Source: a bacterium (GTDB taxonomy: Bacteria > Cyanobacteriota > Vampirovibrionia > Gastranaerophilales > Gastranaerophilaceae). Taken from it: a stretch of 50,477 bases of DNA. Positions 16,161 through 25,072 of this stretch are shown here, piece by piece. The notes beneath the pieces were generated by a model that saw nothing but the letters and a program-made list of their open reading frames with translations, had not been told where the DNA came from and did no database searches. Each line of letters starts with the position of its first letter. Within the stretch, counting starts at the first letter, position 1. Position numbers and translations under genes: made by a program. Where the stretch lies: the NCBI GenBank assembly GCA_017433195.1, contig JAFRHR010000016.1:1-50477 (forward strand), written 5' to 3'.

Positions 16161-16889
16161 ATGGAAAAGCAAAATGCAATAATAATTCCGGCAAGATATG
16201 CCTCAACGAGATTAGAAGGTAAACCGTTAATTGAGGTTGACGGGAAACCGATTATTCAGTGGGTTTGGGAGAAAGCCAAGCAGGTAAAAAATGCCGACAG
16301 AGTAATTATTGCAACAGATGACGAAAGAATTTTAAATAAGGCATTATCATTCGGCGCCGAAGCTGAAATGACAGATGTAAATCACAAAAGCGGAAGCGAC
16401 AGAATTTATGAGGTTGTAAAAAGACATCCGGAATTTGATATAGTAGTAAATCTTCAGGGTGATGAGCCAATGATTTTGCCTGAAAACGTAGATTTGGTCA
16501 TAAGGCTTCTGAAAGAAAACCAAAATGCCGACATATCAACTCTTGTCAGAGAATTAACGGACAAAAATGATATAGAAAATCCAAATAACGTAAAATGCGT
16601 TTTTGATAAATCAGGATATGCACTTTATTTTTCAAGATCAAAAATTCCATATGAAAGAAACGAAGGAAAATCAAAGTTTTACGGACATTTGGGGATTTAC
16701 GGATACAGAAGAGAATCTCTTAAAATTATGACAGAACTTGAACAAACATCTTTAGAAATGGCTGAAAGTCTTGAACAGTTAAGAGCACTCCAAAACGGAA
16801 TGAAAATAATTACGGGACTTGTTCAAAATTCGCTGATAGGAATTGATACAAAAGAAGATTTGGAAGCATTTAAAAAAGCAATTAAATAG
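16161..16889 (+). CDS. kdsB: 3-deoxy-manno-octulosonate cytidylyltransferase
   Basis: Activates Kdo as CMP-Kdo for the lipopolysaccharide core. The nucleotidyltransferase signature IIPARYASTRLEGKPL is at the N terminus; IVVNLQGDEPMI and YFSRSKIPYER follow, and LEQLRALQNGMKI is in the C-terminal part. The length of 242 residues is typical. It is good evidence that the organism has an outer membrane with Kdo. GGAGAG precedes the ATG. It is in the accD-to-rsfS run. Confidence 0.96.
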   Translation: MEKQNAIIIPARYASTRLEGKPLIEVDGKPIIQWVWEKAKQVKNADRVIIATDDERILNKALSFGAEAEMTDVNHKSGSDRIYEVVKRHPEFDIVVNLQGDEPMILPENVDLVIRLLKENQNADISTLVRELTDKNDIENPNNVKCVFDKSGYALYFSRSKIPYERNEGKSKFYGHLGIYGYRRESLKIMTELEQTSLEMAESLEQLRALQNGMKIITGLVQNSLIGIDTKEDLEAFKKAIK

Positions 16890-16911
16890 TGACACCTTTT
16901 CTGTTGTCTGA

Positions 16912-16917
16912 TACAAT
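16912..16917 (+). promoter_or_regulatory. possible internal promoter before rpiB
   Basis: TACAAT preceded by TGA gives an extended -10 (TGATACAAT) in the 45-bp kdsB-rpiB gap. The leader would be under 20 nt and includes AGGGAG as ribosome binding site. Confidence 0.4.
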
Positions 16918-16934
16918 AAATTAGGGAGAAAAAT

Positions 16935-17363
16935 ATGAAAGTAATAATCGGGTCCGACCACGGCGGTTTTAATCTTAAAAATAAAATAATTGAATACTTA
17001 AAATTAAACGAAATTGAAACAGAGGATATGGGGACATATAATACTGATTCCTGTGATTATCCTGAAATAGCCAAAAAAGTATGTTATGAAGTATTAAAAG
17101 AACCGGAACTAAAAGGAATACTTGTTTGCGGTTCAGGTGTCGGCATGTCAATTACTGCAAATAAAGTAAGAGGAATAAGAGCCGCACTTTGTACAAATGA
17201 ATATCTTGCAAAAATGTCAAGAAAACACAATAATACTAATGTTTTATGCCTCGGAGAAAGAGTAACAGGAGCAGGAGTTGCAATGGATATTGTAAAAGCC
17301 TGGCTTACAACTGACTTTGACGGGGGAAGGCACGAAAAAAGAGTATCAATGATTGAGGGCTAA
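16935..17363 (+). CDS. rpiB: ribose-5-phosphate isomerase B
   Basis: Interconverts ribose 5-phosphate and ribulose 5-phosphate in the pentose phosphate pathway. IGSDHGGFNLKNKI at the start, YPEIAKKV, GILVCGSGVGMSITANKV (with the catalytic-type Cys) and ARKHNNTNVL-like (SRKHNNTNVLCLGER) identify the RpiB/LacAB family. At 142 residues it is complete. It is followed 6 bp later by rsfS. Confidence 0.95.
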   Translation: MKVIIGSDHGGFNLKNKIIEYLKLNEIETEDMGTYNTDSCDYPEIAKKVCYEVLKEPELKGILVCGSGVGMSITANKVRGIRAALCTNEYLAKMSRKHNNTNVLCLGERVTGAGVAMDIVKAWLTTDFDGGRHEKRVSMIEG

Positions 17364-17369
17364 ATTTTT

Positions 17370-17795
17370 ATGGAAAAACAACTAAAAGAAAAGGAAGAAT
17401 TAACATCATATAAATTTGCATGTATAGTCGCAAGATATTTAGATGATTATAAAGCAAAAGACATTTCTATCCTGAATATAAGCAACGTATCTTCTATGAC
17501 TGATTATTTTGTTATCTGTTCATCAGATACAAGCACACAGGTTAAAGCTTTAACCGAAAACGTAAGAACAAAAGTAAAAAAGACTTTTTCAAGAATGGCT
17601 TTAAGAATAGAAAACGATTTAAGAAACAGATGGAATCTGCTTGATTACGGCGATGTTGTAATTCACATATTACACAAAGAAGAAAGAGAAACATACGCAA
17701 TTGAAAAATTCTGGAATAATTCTTTCAGCGTTCAAAAAGAAGATTGGATGAAAGAATCAGAAGAATATTCTATATATAAACAAAATAATGTATAA
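17370..17795 (+). CDS. rsfS: ribosome silencing factor
   Basis: RsfS binds ribosomal protein L14 and blocks subunit joining under nutrient limitation. The family signature is visible as KAKDISILNISNVSSMTDYF, CSSDTSTQVKAL and, further on, RWNLLDYGDVVIHI followed by a Tyr-X-(I/L)E(K)FW ending. The 141-residue length is slightly above the usual 105-130 because of an N-terminal extension and a short polar tail. Last gene of the accD run. Confidence 0.93.
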   Translation: MEKQLKEKEELTSYKFACIVARYLDDYKAKDISILNISNVSSMTDYFVICSSDTSTQVKALTENVRTKVKKTFSRMALRIENDLRNRWNLLDYGDVVIHILHKEERETYAIEKFWNNSFSVQKEDWMKESEEYSIYKQNNV

Positions 17796-17814
17796 TAATT
17801 TTATTGTTAAATTT

Positions 17815-17843
17815 TTGACGTATAAATAAGGATGGAGTAGAAT
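17815..17843 (+). promoter_or_regulatory. promoter of the TPR gene, predicted leaderless
   Basis: TTGACG (17815-17820), 17 bp, TAGAAT (17838-17843). Seven bases after the -10 is 17850, the A of the ATG. No Shine-Dalgarno sequence is found at a functional distance. Confidence 0.65.
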
Positions 17844-17849
17844 AAACTT

Positions 17850-18938
17850 ATGGCAAACGAAATTACGCAGGACGATATAAAGAGAAAGATAGAGCAAATT
17901 GTATTGGCTATGGCAAGAGAGCCGAACAATACAAAGTTGTATCATGAATTGGCTGAATATTATGCTGCAGCTAATGATTTTGAAAAAGTTATTTCAGTTT
18001 ATGAAAGTTTGCTGGAAATAGATCCTCACGATGATAATGCTCTATTAAATTTGGGCAGCATCTGGTTCTATGAAGAAGAATACAAAAAAGCATTAAAATG
18101 CTATAACGAAGCAATGGTTGTTAACCCCAAGAATTATCTTGTTTATTACAATTTGGCTAACACCTATGCAGAAATGAAGAACTTTTCAAAAGCACTTCAC
18201 TGGTATAATAGAACACTTGATTTCAATTCTCAAAATCCTGAAGTATACAACGCAATAGCACTTTTATATCATGATTTTGATGATTATGTAGAAGCAAGAG
18301 CATATTACGAAAAAGCACTTTCAATAGATCCTGAAAACCTGACAGCACTCGTTGATATGGGTAACGTTTGTTTCAAGCTCTACGATTACGGTCAGGCTTT
18401 GGAATACTACTACAGAGTATTTAACCTCGTTCCTGATAACAGAACAGTCGCTTTGTGCATAGCAAACACACACGCCTTAACTCAGGAAGAAGACAAATCA
18501 TTTGAATTTTTCGAAAAATCTCTTGCTTTAGGCAAAGGTGAAGAAAATTATAAAACATATATTTGTTACGCAATTGCAAAATCAGATTTCGGATACAATG
18601 ATGAAGCTATTGAAATTTACAAGAAAGCTATGGAATTATGTCCAAATGAGCCAAACGCATACATTTTGTTAGGAAACTTATATTCTAATATGAAAGACTT
18701 CACAAACGCTGAAGAACAATACAAAAAAGCATTGACATTGAGCAAACTCGATCCGAGCTTATATGTTTTGGTTGCAAACACATACTATATGAGAGAAGAA
18801 TTTGAAAAAGCTTTATATTCATACAGGACTGCTGTTAATTTAACTCCTGAAAACGACGAATACAAACTTGTATTTATTCAGTTACTTGAGGATTATATTA
18901 AAGAAGCAAGAAAGGATCAACTTGTATCAGGCAAATGA
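17850..18938 (+). CDS. tetratricopeptide repeat protein
   Basis: The 362-residue protein is built almost entirely of about nine or ten 34-residue TPR units; typical segments are ALLNLGSIWFYEEEYKKAL and VYYNLANTYAEMKNFSKAL. TPRs form a helical scaffold for protein-protein contacts. There is no signal peptide or membrane segment, so it is probably cytoplasmic. The partner is unknown. It is followed by the Tic20-like gene, whose longest reading frame overlaps it but whose likely start is 8 bp beyond the stop. Confidence 0.9.
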   Translation: MANEITQDDIKRKIEQIVLAMAREPNNTKLYHELAEYYAAANDFEKVISVYESLLEIDPHDDNALLNLGSIWFYEEEYKKALKCYNEAMVVNPKNYLVYYNLANTYAEMKNFSKALHWYNRTLDFNSQNPEVYNAIALLYHDFDDYVEARAYYEKALSIDPENLTALVDMGNVCFKLYDYGQALEYYYRVFNLVPDNRTVALCIANTHALTQEEDKSFEFFEKSLALGKGEENYKTYICYAIAKSDFGYNDEAIEIYKKAMELCPNEPNAYILLGNLYSNMKDFTNAEEQYKKALTLSKLDPSLYVLVANTYYMREEFEKALYSYRTAVNLTPENDEYKLVFIQLLEDYIKEARKDQLVSGK

Positions 18939-18945
18939 ACCAAGA

Positions 18946-19341
18946 ATGATTGAGCGTATAATTGCCCCTTTGAGCTATATTTCAATGGGGTTAATCGGTT
19001 TTGTCTGGCTTATACTTGCAACTTTTTCAAAATACAAAGGCGTCAGACCGTTTTTAAGATACCACATATTTCAGTCTATATTTTTATCTATAGCATATTT
19101 TTTGCTTTGCAAATTATTGGGACTATTATTAGGAATCCTGAGTTTAATTCCTTTTGTTAACGTCCTTGTATTAAGAATAAATTTCTATCTTAATATGCCT
19201 CTGATTTTCAGCTATTCCGCAATACAAATTTTGTGTTACACGGTTATATTCTACCTTGTAGTAACGTCATTTCAGGGCAAATACAGTTACTTACCTTGGG
19301 TATCAAATATAATTGATGCAAACGTAGGGCAAAAAAGATAA
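18946..19341 (+). CDS. Tic20-like membrane protein
   Basis: About 131 residues with four hydrophobic segments. The layout RIIAPLSYISMGLIGFVWLI, KGVRPFLRYHIFQSIFLS and the C-terminal TSFQGKYSYLPWVS resembles the Tic20 family of cyanobacteria and plastids (Ycf60). The PFLRYH motif after the first membrane segment is characteristic. I chose ATG 18946 because the longer frame from 18868 would overlap the TPR gene by 70 bp and add a non-conserved N terminus. The role of bacterial Tic20-like proteins is uncertain. It converges on the DUF151 gene with a 9-bp gap. Confidence 0.72.
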   Translation: MIERIIAPLSYISMGLIGFVWLILATFSKYKGVRPFLRYHIFQSIFLSIAYFLLCKLLGLLLGILSLIPFVNVLVLRINFYLNMPLIFSYSAIQILCYTVIFYLVVTSFQGKYSYLPWVSNIIDANVGQKR

Positions 19342-19350
19342 TAATTTTAT

Positions 19351-19857
19351 TTACTGATCATTTTCCTCGTGGCGCTTAATCATTTTTTCAAAGTCTGACG
19401 GCTTTATGCTCTGGATAAAATCTTTAAATTCTTGTGCTTCCTCTTCATCCTTTGCAGTATCAGTAGAAACGCCTCCTGACATAAGAACTTTTGATGTAAC
19501 ATAAATCGGGGCATCTGCTCTCATTGCAATTGCAATTGCATCAGACGGTCTTGAATCTATTTCAATAGTATCGTCACCATTTACCAAAAACAGTGTTGCA
19601 AAATAAGTTTCTTTTTCAACGTTGTTTATTTCAATTTTTTCAAGTTTATATCCGGTCTTTTTTATAACATCTATAATTAAGTCATGCGTCATAGGTCTTG
19701 ATACAGATAAATTTTCAATTTTTCTGATTATTGCACTTGCCTCTGCCGAACCTATCCATATAGGCAAAGCACGTCTGTTTTCCATATCGTTTAAAACAAC
19801 TATCGGGGAGCCTGTTCTTGTATCAAGAGCTATACCCATAACTTTCATTTGTATCAT
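19351..19857 (-). CDS. bifunctional nuclease family protein (DUF151)
   Basis: A 168-residue protein matching the BFN/DUF151 family, with GIALDTRTGSPIVVLND near the start, LPIWIGSAEASAI, and SRPSDAIAIAMRADAPIYV. Plant members are reported to have nuclease activity; bacterial roles are not well defined. The C-terminal 30 residues are acidic and probably flexible. Its ATG overlaps the stop of the YibE/F gene by four bases, so it is the third gene of a ruvB operon. Confidence 0.9.
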   Translation of the reverse strand: MIQMKVMGIALDTRTGSPIVVLNDMENRRALPIWIGSAEASAIIRKIENLSVSRPMTHDLIIDVIKKTGYKLEKIEINNVEKETYFATLFLVNGDDTIEIDSRPSDAIAIAMRADAPIYVTSKVLMSGGVSTDTAKDEEEAQEFKDFIQSIKPSDFEKMIKRHEENDQ

Positions 19858-20996
19858 AATAAATCATCCTTTTCTTTGAGTATTATATCACTGTTTTTGG
19901 ATTTTTTCATCTTAATCAGTACGGCAGAAATAATTGCAGTAACAGGAACGCAAATTAAGAGCGTTATACTTCCGATTAGAGCAGCTGAAACTTCAGTAAC
20001 AATTTGGTTTAAGTTAAAAAACTTTTGAGCATCAATATTTTCTGAAAGCAGAACCAACGGCAATGCACCGCCTAAATAAACTAAAATAAGTGTATTTGCC
20101 ATAGTTCCTATAATATCCTTACCGACATTCATTCCAGACTTAAACAGTTCTTTTACACTTAAAACTTCATTTATAACGTAAAACTCATTTATTGCACTTG
20201 AAACAGACATCGCAACATCCATAACTGCACCAAGTGTAGCAAGTAAAATTGCAGATACAGCTATACTTTGCAAATCAAGTTCAGGGTGAGATGAAAATAA
20301 ATAGGTGCAACTTTCATTAGAAAATCCTGTTATATGAGCAAAAATAACAGTTATGACCGATAAAATCAAAGCAAATATAATACTTATAAAAGTTCCCAAA
20401 AATGCAGATGTACTCTTATAATTAAAACCTCCCACAAGATACATTGTTATTGCAGTTGATATGAGACAAATTACTGTTGTAGCAAAAACAGGATTAACTC
20501 TGTGTAATATCATAGGAGATAAACATGAAAAAATCAGCCAGCAGGTAATAAATATTGATAACAGACTAAGCAGTCCTTTTTTCTTCCCGACAACAATAAG
20601 CAAAACAGCAAACAATCCTATCAAAACAAACATAAACGGGAGTCTGTATATGTCTGAAATATAAAACGCATTTTCGCTCTCGGCATCCTGGTGGATAACA
20701 AGTTTATCCCCTGAGTGAGTTATTATGTCATAAGCGGGATTTCCCGTAATCATATTTGTTATGGTTACTTCTTCCCCTTTATATTCACCTTTCAAAAATT
20801 TCACTGTAACAAGTTGCTTTAACTGAAGCATAGAATCAACAGAACTATTAGCATTATTTTCGGTAAATTCAGATTTTACAACTTCCGCAATATGAGTTAT
20901 CCCTTCAGAGTCTCTGCTTTCAGCAGAAATAACAACACTGTTAAAATTAAAAAATGTGCATATCAGTATTGCTATAACGAATATAATTCTTTTCAT
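19854..20996 (-). CDS. YibE/F family membrane protein
   Basis: A 380-residue protein with a signal peptide or first membrane helix, a soluble extracytoplasmic beta domain (about 25-120), and then some seven hydrophobic helices matching YibE/F. The segments ILLATLGAVMDVAMSVSSAINE and GMNVGKDIIGTMANTLILVYLGGALPLVLL are typical. The function of this family is unknown, although transport has been suggested. A GAGGA ribosome binding site overlaps the ruvB stop, so it is co-transcribed with ruvB. Confidence 0.88.
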   Translation of the reverse strand: MKRIIFVIAILICTFFNFNSVVISAESRDSEGITHIAEVVKSEFTENNANSSVDSMLQLKQLVTVKFLKGEYKGEEVTITNMITGNPAYDIITHSGDKLVIHQDAESENAFYISDIYRLPFMFVLIGLFAVLLIVVGKKKGLLSLLSIFITCWLIFSCLSPMILHRVNPVFATTVICLISTAITMYLVGGFNYKSTSAFLGTFISIIFALILSVITVIFAHITGFSNESCTYLFSSHPELDLQSIAVSAILLATLGAVMDVAMSVSSAINEFYVINEVLSVKELFKSGMNVGKDIIGTMANTLILVYLGGALPLVLLSENIDAQKFFNLNQIVTEVSAALIGSITLLICVPVTAIISAVLIKMKKSKNSDIILKEKDDLL

Positions 20997-20999
20997 AAA

Positions 21000-22070
21000 T
21001 TAATCCTCAAACAGATTTTGCTGTACTCCGTACTGCTTTATTCCCAAATGTCTGTACGCCTCGGGGGAAACTTTTCTGCCTCTTTGGGTTCTTTGTAAAA
21101 GTCCCGCCTGCAACAGATACGGCTCGGAAATATCTTCAATAGTTCTGACATCCTCACTTAAAGCAGCTGCAATTGTTTCAATCCCTACAGGCCCGCCGTC
21201 ATATTTTTCTATTATGAGTTTTAAAAGTCTTCTGTCTGTGTTATCTAACCCAAACTCGTCAATTTCCATTTTTTCAAGTGATTTTTTTGCAATATCTTCA
21301 TTAATAACACCGTCATATTTAACAACCGCAAAATCACCTACACGTTTAACAAGTCTGTTCGCAATTCTCGGAGTACCTCTTGAACGTCTTGCAATTTCCT
21401 CAGCACCTTCTTCTGTTATTTCAATATCTAAAATACCCGCCGTACGCTTTATAATTTGTGATAATTCTTCCGGAGTATAAAACTCTAACCTGTGAATCAT
21501 TCCAAATCTGTCACGCAACGGACCTGAAAGTTCGCCTGCTTTTGTCGTAGCACCTATTAAAGTAAATTTTGGAAGCGGTATTCTCATTGTCTTTACAGTC
21601 TGAGTTTTACCTGTTGTCATATCAAGCATAAAGTCTTCCATTGCAGAATAAAGTATTTCCTCCGCAACCTTATTAAGTCTGTGAATTTCATCAATGAACA
21701 AAATTTCACCGGCTTTTAAAGACATCAAAATTCCTATAATATCTCTCGGACGTTCAAGTGCAGGGGCGGAAGTGATTTTTATATTTACACCCATTTGCTC
21801 CGCTATAACACCTGCCAAAGTCGTTTTCCCTAACCCCGGAGGGCCGTAAAATAACATATGATCAAGAGGCACGTTTCTCTTTTTTGCCGCCTCAATTGTT
21901 ATATACAAAGTTTCTTTAAGAGCAGATTGTCCGATATAATTTTCAAAATCCTTTGGTCTTATTGTATTTTCATATGTTTTATCGTACTCGATTTCTTCGG
22001 ATTTGATAACCGGATTTTTCTTTTTAGCCGAAACCGCTTTATATTCATTATCATCAGATAGTATAACCAT
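21000..22070 (-). CDS. ruvB: Holliday junction branch migration DNA helicase RuvB
   Basis: AAA+ motor of the RuvABC resolvasome. [11 protein letters not shown] opens the conserved part, Walker A is GPPGLGKTT, Walker [11 protein letters not shown], sensor 1 GATTKAG, arginine finger region GPLRDRFG, and the C-terminal winged helix has LLQRTQRGR. The length of 356 residues is normal, with a short N-terminal extension. ruvA and ruvC are not adjacent. The promoter gives a predicted leaderless message. Confidence 0.97.
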   Translation of the reverse strand: MVILSDDNEYKAVSAKKKNPVIKSEEIEYDKTYENTIRPKDFENYIGQSALKETLYITIEAAKKRNVPLDHMLFYGPPGLGKTTLAGVIAEQMGVNIKITSAPALERPRDIIGILMSLKAGEILFIDEIHRLNKVAEEILYSAMEDFMLDMTTGKTQTVKTMRIPLPKFTLIGATTKAGELSGPLRDRFGMIHRLEFYTPEELSQIIKRTAGILDIEITEEGAEEIARRSRGTPRIANRLVKRVGDFAVVKYDGVINEDIAKKSLEKMEIDEFGLDNTDRRLLKLIIEKYDGGPVGIETIAAALSEDVRTIEDISEPYLLQAGLLQRTQRGRKVSPEAYRHLGIKQYGVQQNLFED

Positions 22071-22076
22071 AAGAAA

Positions 22077-22085
22077 ATTTTAACA
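22077..22085 (-). promoter_or_regulatory. extended -10 promoter of ruvB, predicted leaderless
   Basis: Reading the minus strand, TGTTAAAAT is an extended -10 whose TAAAAT occupies 22082-22077. Seven bases later is 22070, the A of the ruvB ATG. No Shine-Dalgarno sequence is present. Confidence 0.55.
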
Positions 22086-22109
22086 CACAGAGCCGAAAAA
22101 TTAAATAAA

Positions 22110-22138
22110 TTGATTAAGTTATGTTTTTATAGTATTCT
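22110..22138 (+). promoter_or_regulatory. promoter of the HEAT-repeat gene, predicted leaderless
   Basis: TTGATT (22110-22115), 17 bp, TATTCT (22133-22138). Seven bases later is 22145, the first base of the GTG start codon. It is divergent from the ruvB promoter in a 74-bp gap. Confidence 0.55.
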
Positions 22139-22144
22139 GAGCAT

Positions 22145-23104
22145 GTGGACACAAATAATGAATTAGATTTTAAGACAATTGCATCACAATGTTCTGTAGG
22201 AAGTAATAACAACCCGCCTGATGTTGTGATTAATAATATTGCAAATTTATCCGAATACCATACAAACGATGAGCTTTTGGCAATTTATAATTACTTTCTT
22301 ACAATCGAAAAAAGTCCAAAAGTATTAACTTATTTAATTCAGTGTCAGGACAAATACAGAGACGACAGTTCAATTCAGGCACTTATTGATATTCTTCTTT
22401 TCAAACAAAGGCCTGATGACATAGATATTGACGACTATATAAACGTAAGAGTTTTAGCAGCAAAAGCTATTGCAAATCACAAAAATTATTCTGTTGTTGC
22501 ACCGCTTTTGTACTGTTTAAACAACAAAGACGAACACTACAAAATACGTCTTGCATGTGCAGATGCATTAGGTAAAATCGGAGACAAATACGCGGTAACA
22601 CCTTTGATTGACCTTGTTCAGGATGATAATGAAAAATCTGTATACATAAAAGAATCAGCAGCTTCGGCTCTTGGTGCAATTGGAGATGTCAGAGCCGTAG
22701 AACCTCTGATTTCAATACTCGAATCAAAACAGGGAGTATTTGATAAATTTTCTTTCCTAAAAGAACGTGTAATTGAAGCATTAGGGAAGTTAAACGTAGG
22801 CGGGGACAGAGTTTTGAAAGTTGTTAAAAAGTCACTGATGGACTCCTCTCCTATGGTCAGAATAAATGCAATTGAATATATTATGAACAGTGAGTGTGAA
22901 AACGCTTATGAACTCATAAAACCATCATTAAAAGACGAAGATGATGAAGTTAAGAAAAATGCTTTAATTGCTCTGTACAATATCGTAGGCAGAGATATAC
23001 TCGATGAAGTTTTGGAAAGCGATGAATACGCGGCTTATATTAAAGAAGAAGCCGAATTTATGATTGAAGAATATGAAACAGATGATGAAGACGACAATGA
23101 ATAA
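22145..23104 (+). CDS. HEAT-repeat protein
   Basis: A 319-residue protein starting with GTG. From about residue 95 on it consists of HEAT/PBS-lyase-like helical repeats; examples are VAPLLYCLNNKDEHYKIRLA, CADALGKIGDKYAVTPLIDL and SALGAIGDVRAVEPLISIL. The C-terminal tail is strongly acidic. Such repeats are scaffolds for protein binding, and in cyanobacteria related proteins act in phycobilin attachment, but nothing here indicates that role. No catalytic residues are visible. It overlaps queC by 8 bp when the likely queC start is used. Confidence 0.87.
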   Translation: MDTNNELDFKTIASQCSVGSNNNPPDVVINNIANLSEYHTNDELLAIYNYFLTIEKSPKVLTYLIQCQDKYRDDSSIQALIDILLFKQRPDDIDIDDYINVRVLAAKAIANHKNYSVVAPLLYCLNNKDEHYKIRLACADALGKIGDKYAVTPLIDLVQDDNEKSVYIKESAASALGAIGDVRAVEPLISILESKQGVFDKFSFLKERVIEALGKLNVGGDRVLKVVKKSLMDSSPMVRINAIEYIMNSECENAYELIKPSLKDEDDEVKKNALIALYNIVGRDILDEVLESDEYAAYIKEEAEFMIEEYETDDEDDNE

Positions 23105-23771
23105 AAACAGCAAAAAAAGTATAATTTTACTGTCAGGCGGTTTAGATTCACTCGTTTGTCTGGGAGTTTTTAAAGAGCAATACAATATCGATTTTGCACT
23201 GTTTTTTGATTACGGACAACGAAGTTACAAAAAAGAACTGGAAGCCGTAAAAAAAATATGCAAACACTACAAAGTAAAATTAAAGAAGATAAACTTACCG
23301 TGGCTTAAAAATCTTTCAGGCACCTCCGTTTTAACTCAAAAATTAAAAGAAATTATGGCTGATGATAACGTTTGGATACCGAACAGAAACGGCTTATTTC
23401 TCAATATTGCCGGAAGTTATGCAGAAGAACTAAATTATACAAACATAATTATAGGGGCAAATTCAGAAGAAGCAAAAGAATTTCCCGATAACAGCAAAGA
23501 TTTTATAAATGCAATAAACAAAGGATTTCAGCATTCGACAAAAAAAGATATTTCAGTTATAGCTCCGCTTGTTGATTGCGACAAGAACGAAATCGTCCGA
23601 TTGGCTATTGAAAATAACGTTCCGCTTGAATATGTATGGAGTTGTTATACAGACAAGAACCACCATTGCGGGATTTGTAAATCTTGTGTTGGACTTAAAA
23701 ATGCTCTTGAGTATAATAAAAATAGTTATTACTTAGAATTATTATTTAAAAATGCAGACGAAATACATTAA
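23097..23771 (+). CDS. queC: 7-cyano-7-deazaguanine (preQ0) synthase
   Basis: Converts CDG to preQ0 on the way to queuosine. The PP-loop ATP motif is SGGLDS (residues 13-18 with this start) and the C-terminal zinc site is in CGICKSCVGLKNA with the upstream Cys of WSCYTDKNHHC. I chose ATG 23097 over 23064, since the extra 11 residues are low-complexity and absent from the family. It is 224 residues, as usual. It is followed with a 20-bp overlap by a DUF366 gene; queD, queE and queF are not in the window. Confidence 0.95.
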   Translation: MNKNSKKSIILLSGGLDSLVCLGVFKEQYNIDFALFFDYGQRSYKKELEAVKKICKHYKVKLKKINLPWLKNLSGTSVLTQKLKEIMADDNVWIPNRNGLFLNIAGSYAEELNYTNIIIGANSEEAKEFPDNSKDFINAINKGFQHSTKKDISVIAPLVDCDKNEIVRLAIENNVPLEYVWSCYTDKNHHCGICKSCVGLKNALEYNKNSYYLELLFKNADEIH

Positions 23772-24309
23772 AGATGAGATAAAATATATAGGTTCGCAAC
23801 TTGCACCGCACTGGATTTATAAAAATTTTAAAATTCAGGGTGATGCAATAGTCGGATTTTCAGGCGAATGCGAAGTAAAACTTACTGAAATGGTTGATAT
23901 AGAAGACGTTATAAACAACGAACCAATATACAGTAAAAGCATGCTCAGTTTTATTACAGAACAATTCAACGTAAACCTTGTTGAAGGGGTTTTCAGACAG
24001 AGACTTCTAATTTGCATAATAAAAGAAGCACTTGAAAGACGAGGATTTAAACCCGAAAGAGACGGAGACGATTTATTTATTAACGGTAAAAAATTAACCG
24101 TTTCAATAGCGACAAAATCTTTGACGTCAATACTTATTCACACCGGTATAAATATAATTTCAGAAGGTGCACCAATTAAAGCATCAGGGTTAAAAAGCGA
24201 TTTAAACATAGATGATATTGAAGAATTTGCAAATGAAATTATGAAAAAGTATTCTGAAGAAATTGATGATATAATAAAAGCATCAACAAAAGTAAGAGGC
24301 GTAAACTAA
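23752..24309 (+). CDS. DUF366 family protein
   Basis: A 185-residue soluble protein matching DUF366, a family of unknown function known mostly from archaea and some bacteria. Visible conserved parts are QLAPHWIYKNF, GDAIVGFSGECEV and the C-terminal region with SILIHTGINI and APIKASGL. It overlaps queC by 20 bp, which implies translational coupling and hints at a tRNA-modification role. That link is inference from context. Confidence 0.78.
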   Translation: MQTKYIKDEIKYIGSQLAPHWIYKNFKIQGDAIVGFSGECEVKLTEMVDIEDVINNEPIYSKSMLSFITEQFNVNLVEGVFRQRLLICIIKEALERRGFKPERDGDDLFINGKKLTVSIATKSLTSILIHTGINIISEGAPIKASGLKSDLNIDDIEEFANEIMKKYSEEIDDIIKASTKVRGVN

Positions 24310-24321
24310 AAGGGGTATAAA

Positions 24322-25032
24322 GTGGGAAAAAATTACGGATACAGAAAATATATGAAAAATGAAGAACAAGACGGAAATAAGACCTTAAAAATTTTCCTGA
24401 CGTCATTTTTCTTTATGCTTATTGTTTTCGCTTTAATAGCTAAAAATCTGTCACCTCAAGTAGATACAACCATTGGCCCAAGTGTTGCAAACGAGGAAGA
24501 AGACGGCAACATTGAAAATTCAAGAACTTCAATTGATCAGAGATTAGTTGAAATTCAAAATGACGACAGAAACGGTGTTCTTGTCGGAAACGAAGGCAAA
24601 AGCCCACTGGAAAAGGCAAGAGACGCTCAGTCTATATGGAACAAAAAAAGAGAAGAAAATGTATCTGATGAAAAAGTTACTATTCCTAAATTTCACTCGG
24701 AAATTCTGACTTCTGACAACAACCCTTTTAAACCTGAAGCACAGAAAAAGAATCCGGAAAATGAACTTAATGGGATGACACCGCAAACTCAGTCTCCAAC
24801 ACAAACCTATGTTTACAAAGTTTATGTAGGATATTACACAAACATAGAACAGGCAAGAGTAGCTCAGGGGATACTATTAGATACGAATTTAGGGCTTAAC
24901 CCATTCGTTAAGGATATAGGAAACGGTAATTTTGCACTTCAGGTAGGTGCATTTACCAGCAGAGAAAAGGCTCAGGTACTTGTTAATCAGCTCATGAGCA
25001 ATCATTTCCCTGCAAGAATAATTTCCGAATAA
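24322..25032 (+). CDS. SPOR domain membrane protein
   Basis: The 236-residue protein begins with GTG after a GGGG ribosome binding site. A short cytoplasmic segment is followed by one membrane helix (IFLTSFFFMLIVFALI, about 26-42), a polar linker of about 115 residues, and a C-terminal SPOR domain (about 158-235) with YKVYVGYYTNIEQARVAQG and LQVGAFTSREKAQ. SPOR domains bind denuded peptidoglycan glycan strands at division sites. A septal or cell-wall role is therefore likely. Confidence 0.85.
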   Translation: MGKNYGYRKYMKNEEQDGNKTLKIFLTSFFFMLIVFALIAKNLSPQVDTTIGPSVANEEEDGNIENSRTSIDQRLVEIQNDDRNGVLVGNEGKSPLEKARDAQSIWNKKREENVSDEKVTIPKFHSEILTSDNNPFKPEAQKKNPENELNGMTPQTQSPTQTYVYKVYVGYYTNIEQARVAQGILLDTNLGLNPFVKDIGNGNFALQVGAFTSREKAQVLVNQLMSNHFPARIISE

Positions 25033-25040
25033 AACTGCAT

Positions 25041-25068
25041 TTTACCAAAAAATATGTTAAAATATAAC
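25041..25068 (+). promoter_or_regulatory. promoter of the FliI/SctN-like ATPase gene
   Basis: TTTACC (25041-25046), 16 bp, TATAAC (25063-25068). Only four bases separate the -10 from the ATG at 25073, so the mRNA is expected to be leaderless. There is no Shine-Dalgarno sequence. Confidence 0.5.
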
Positions 25069-25072
25069 TTGT

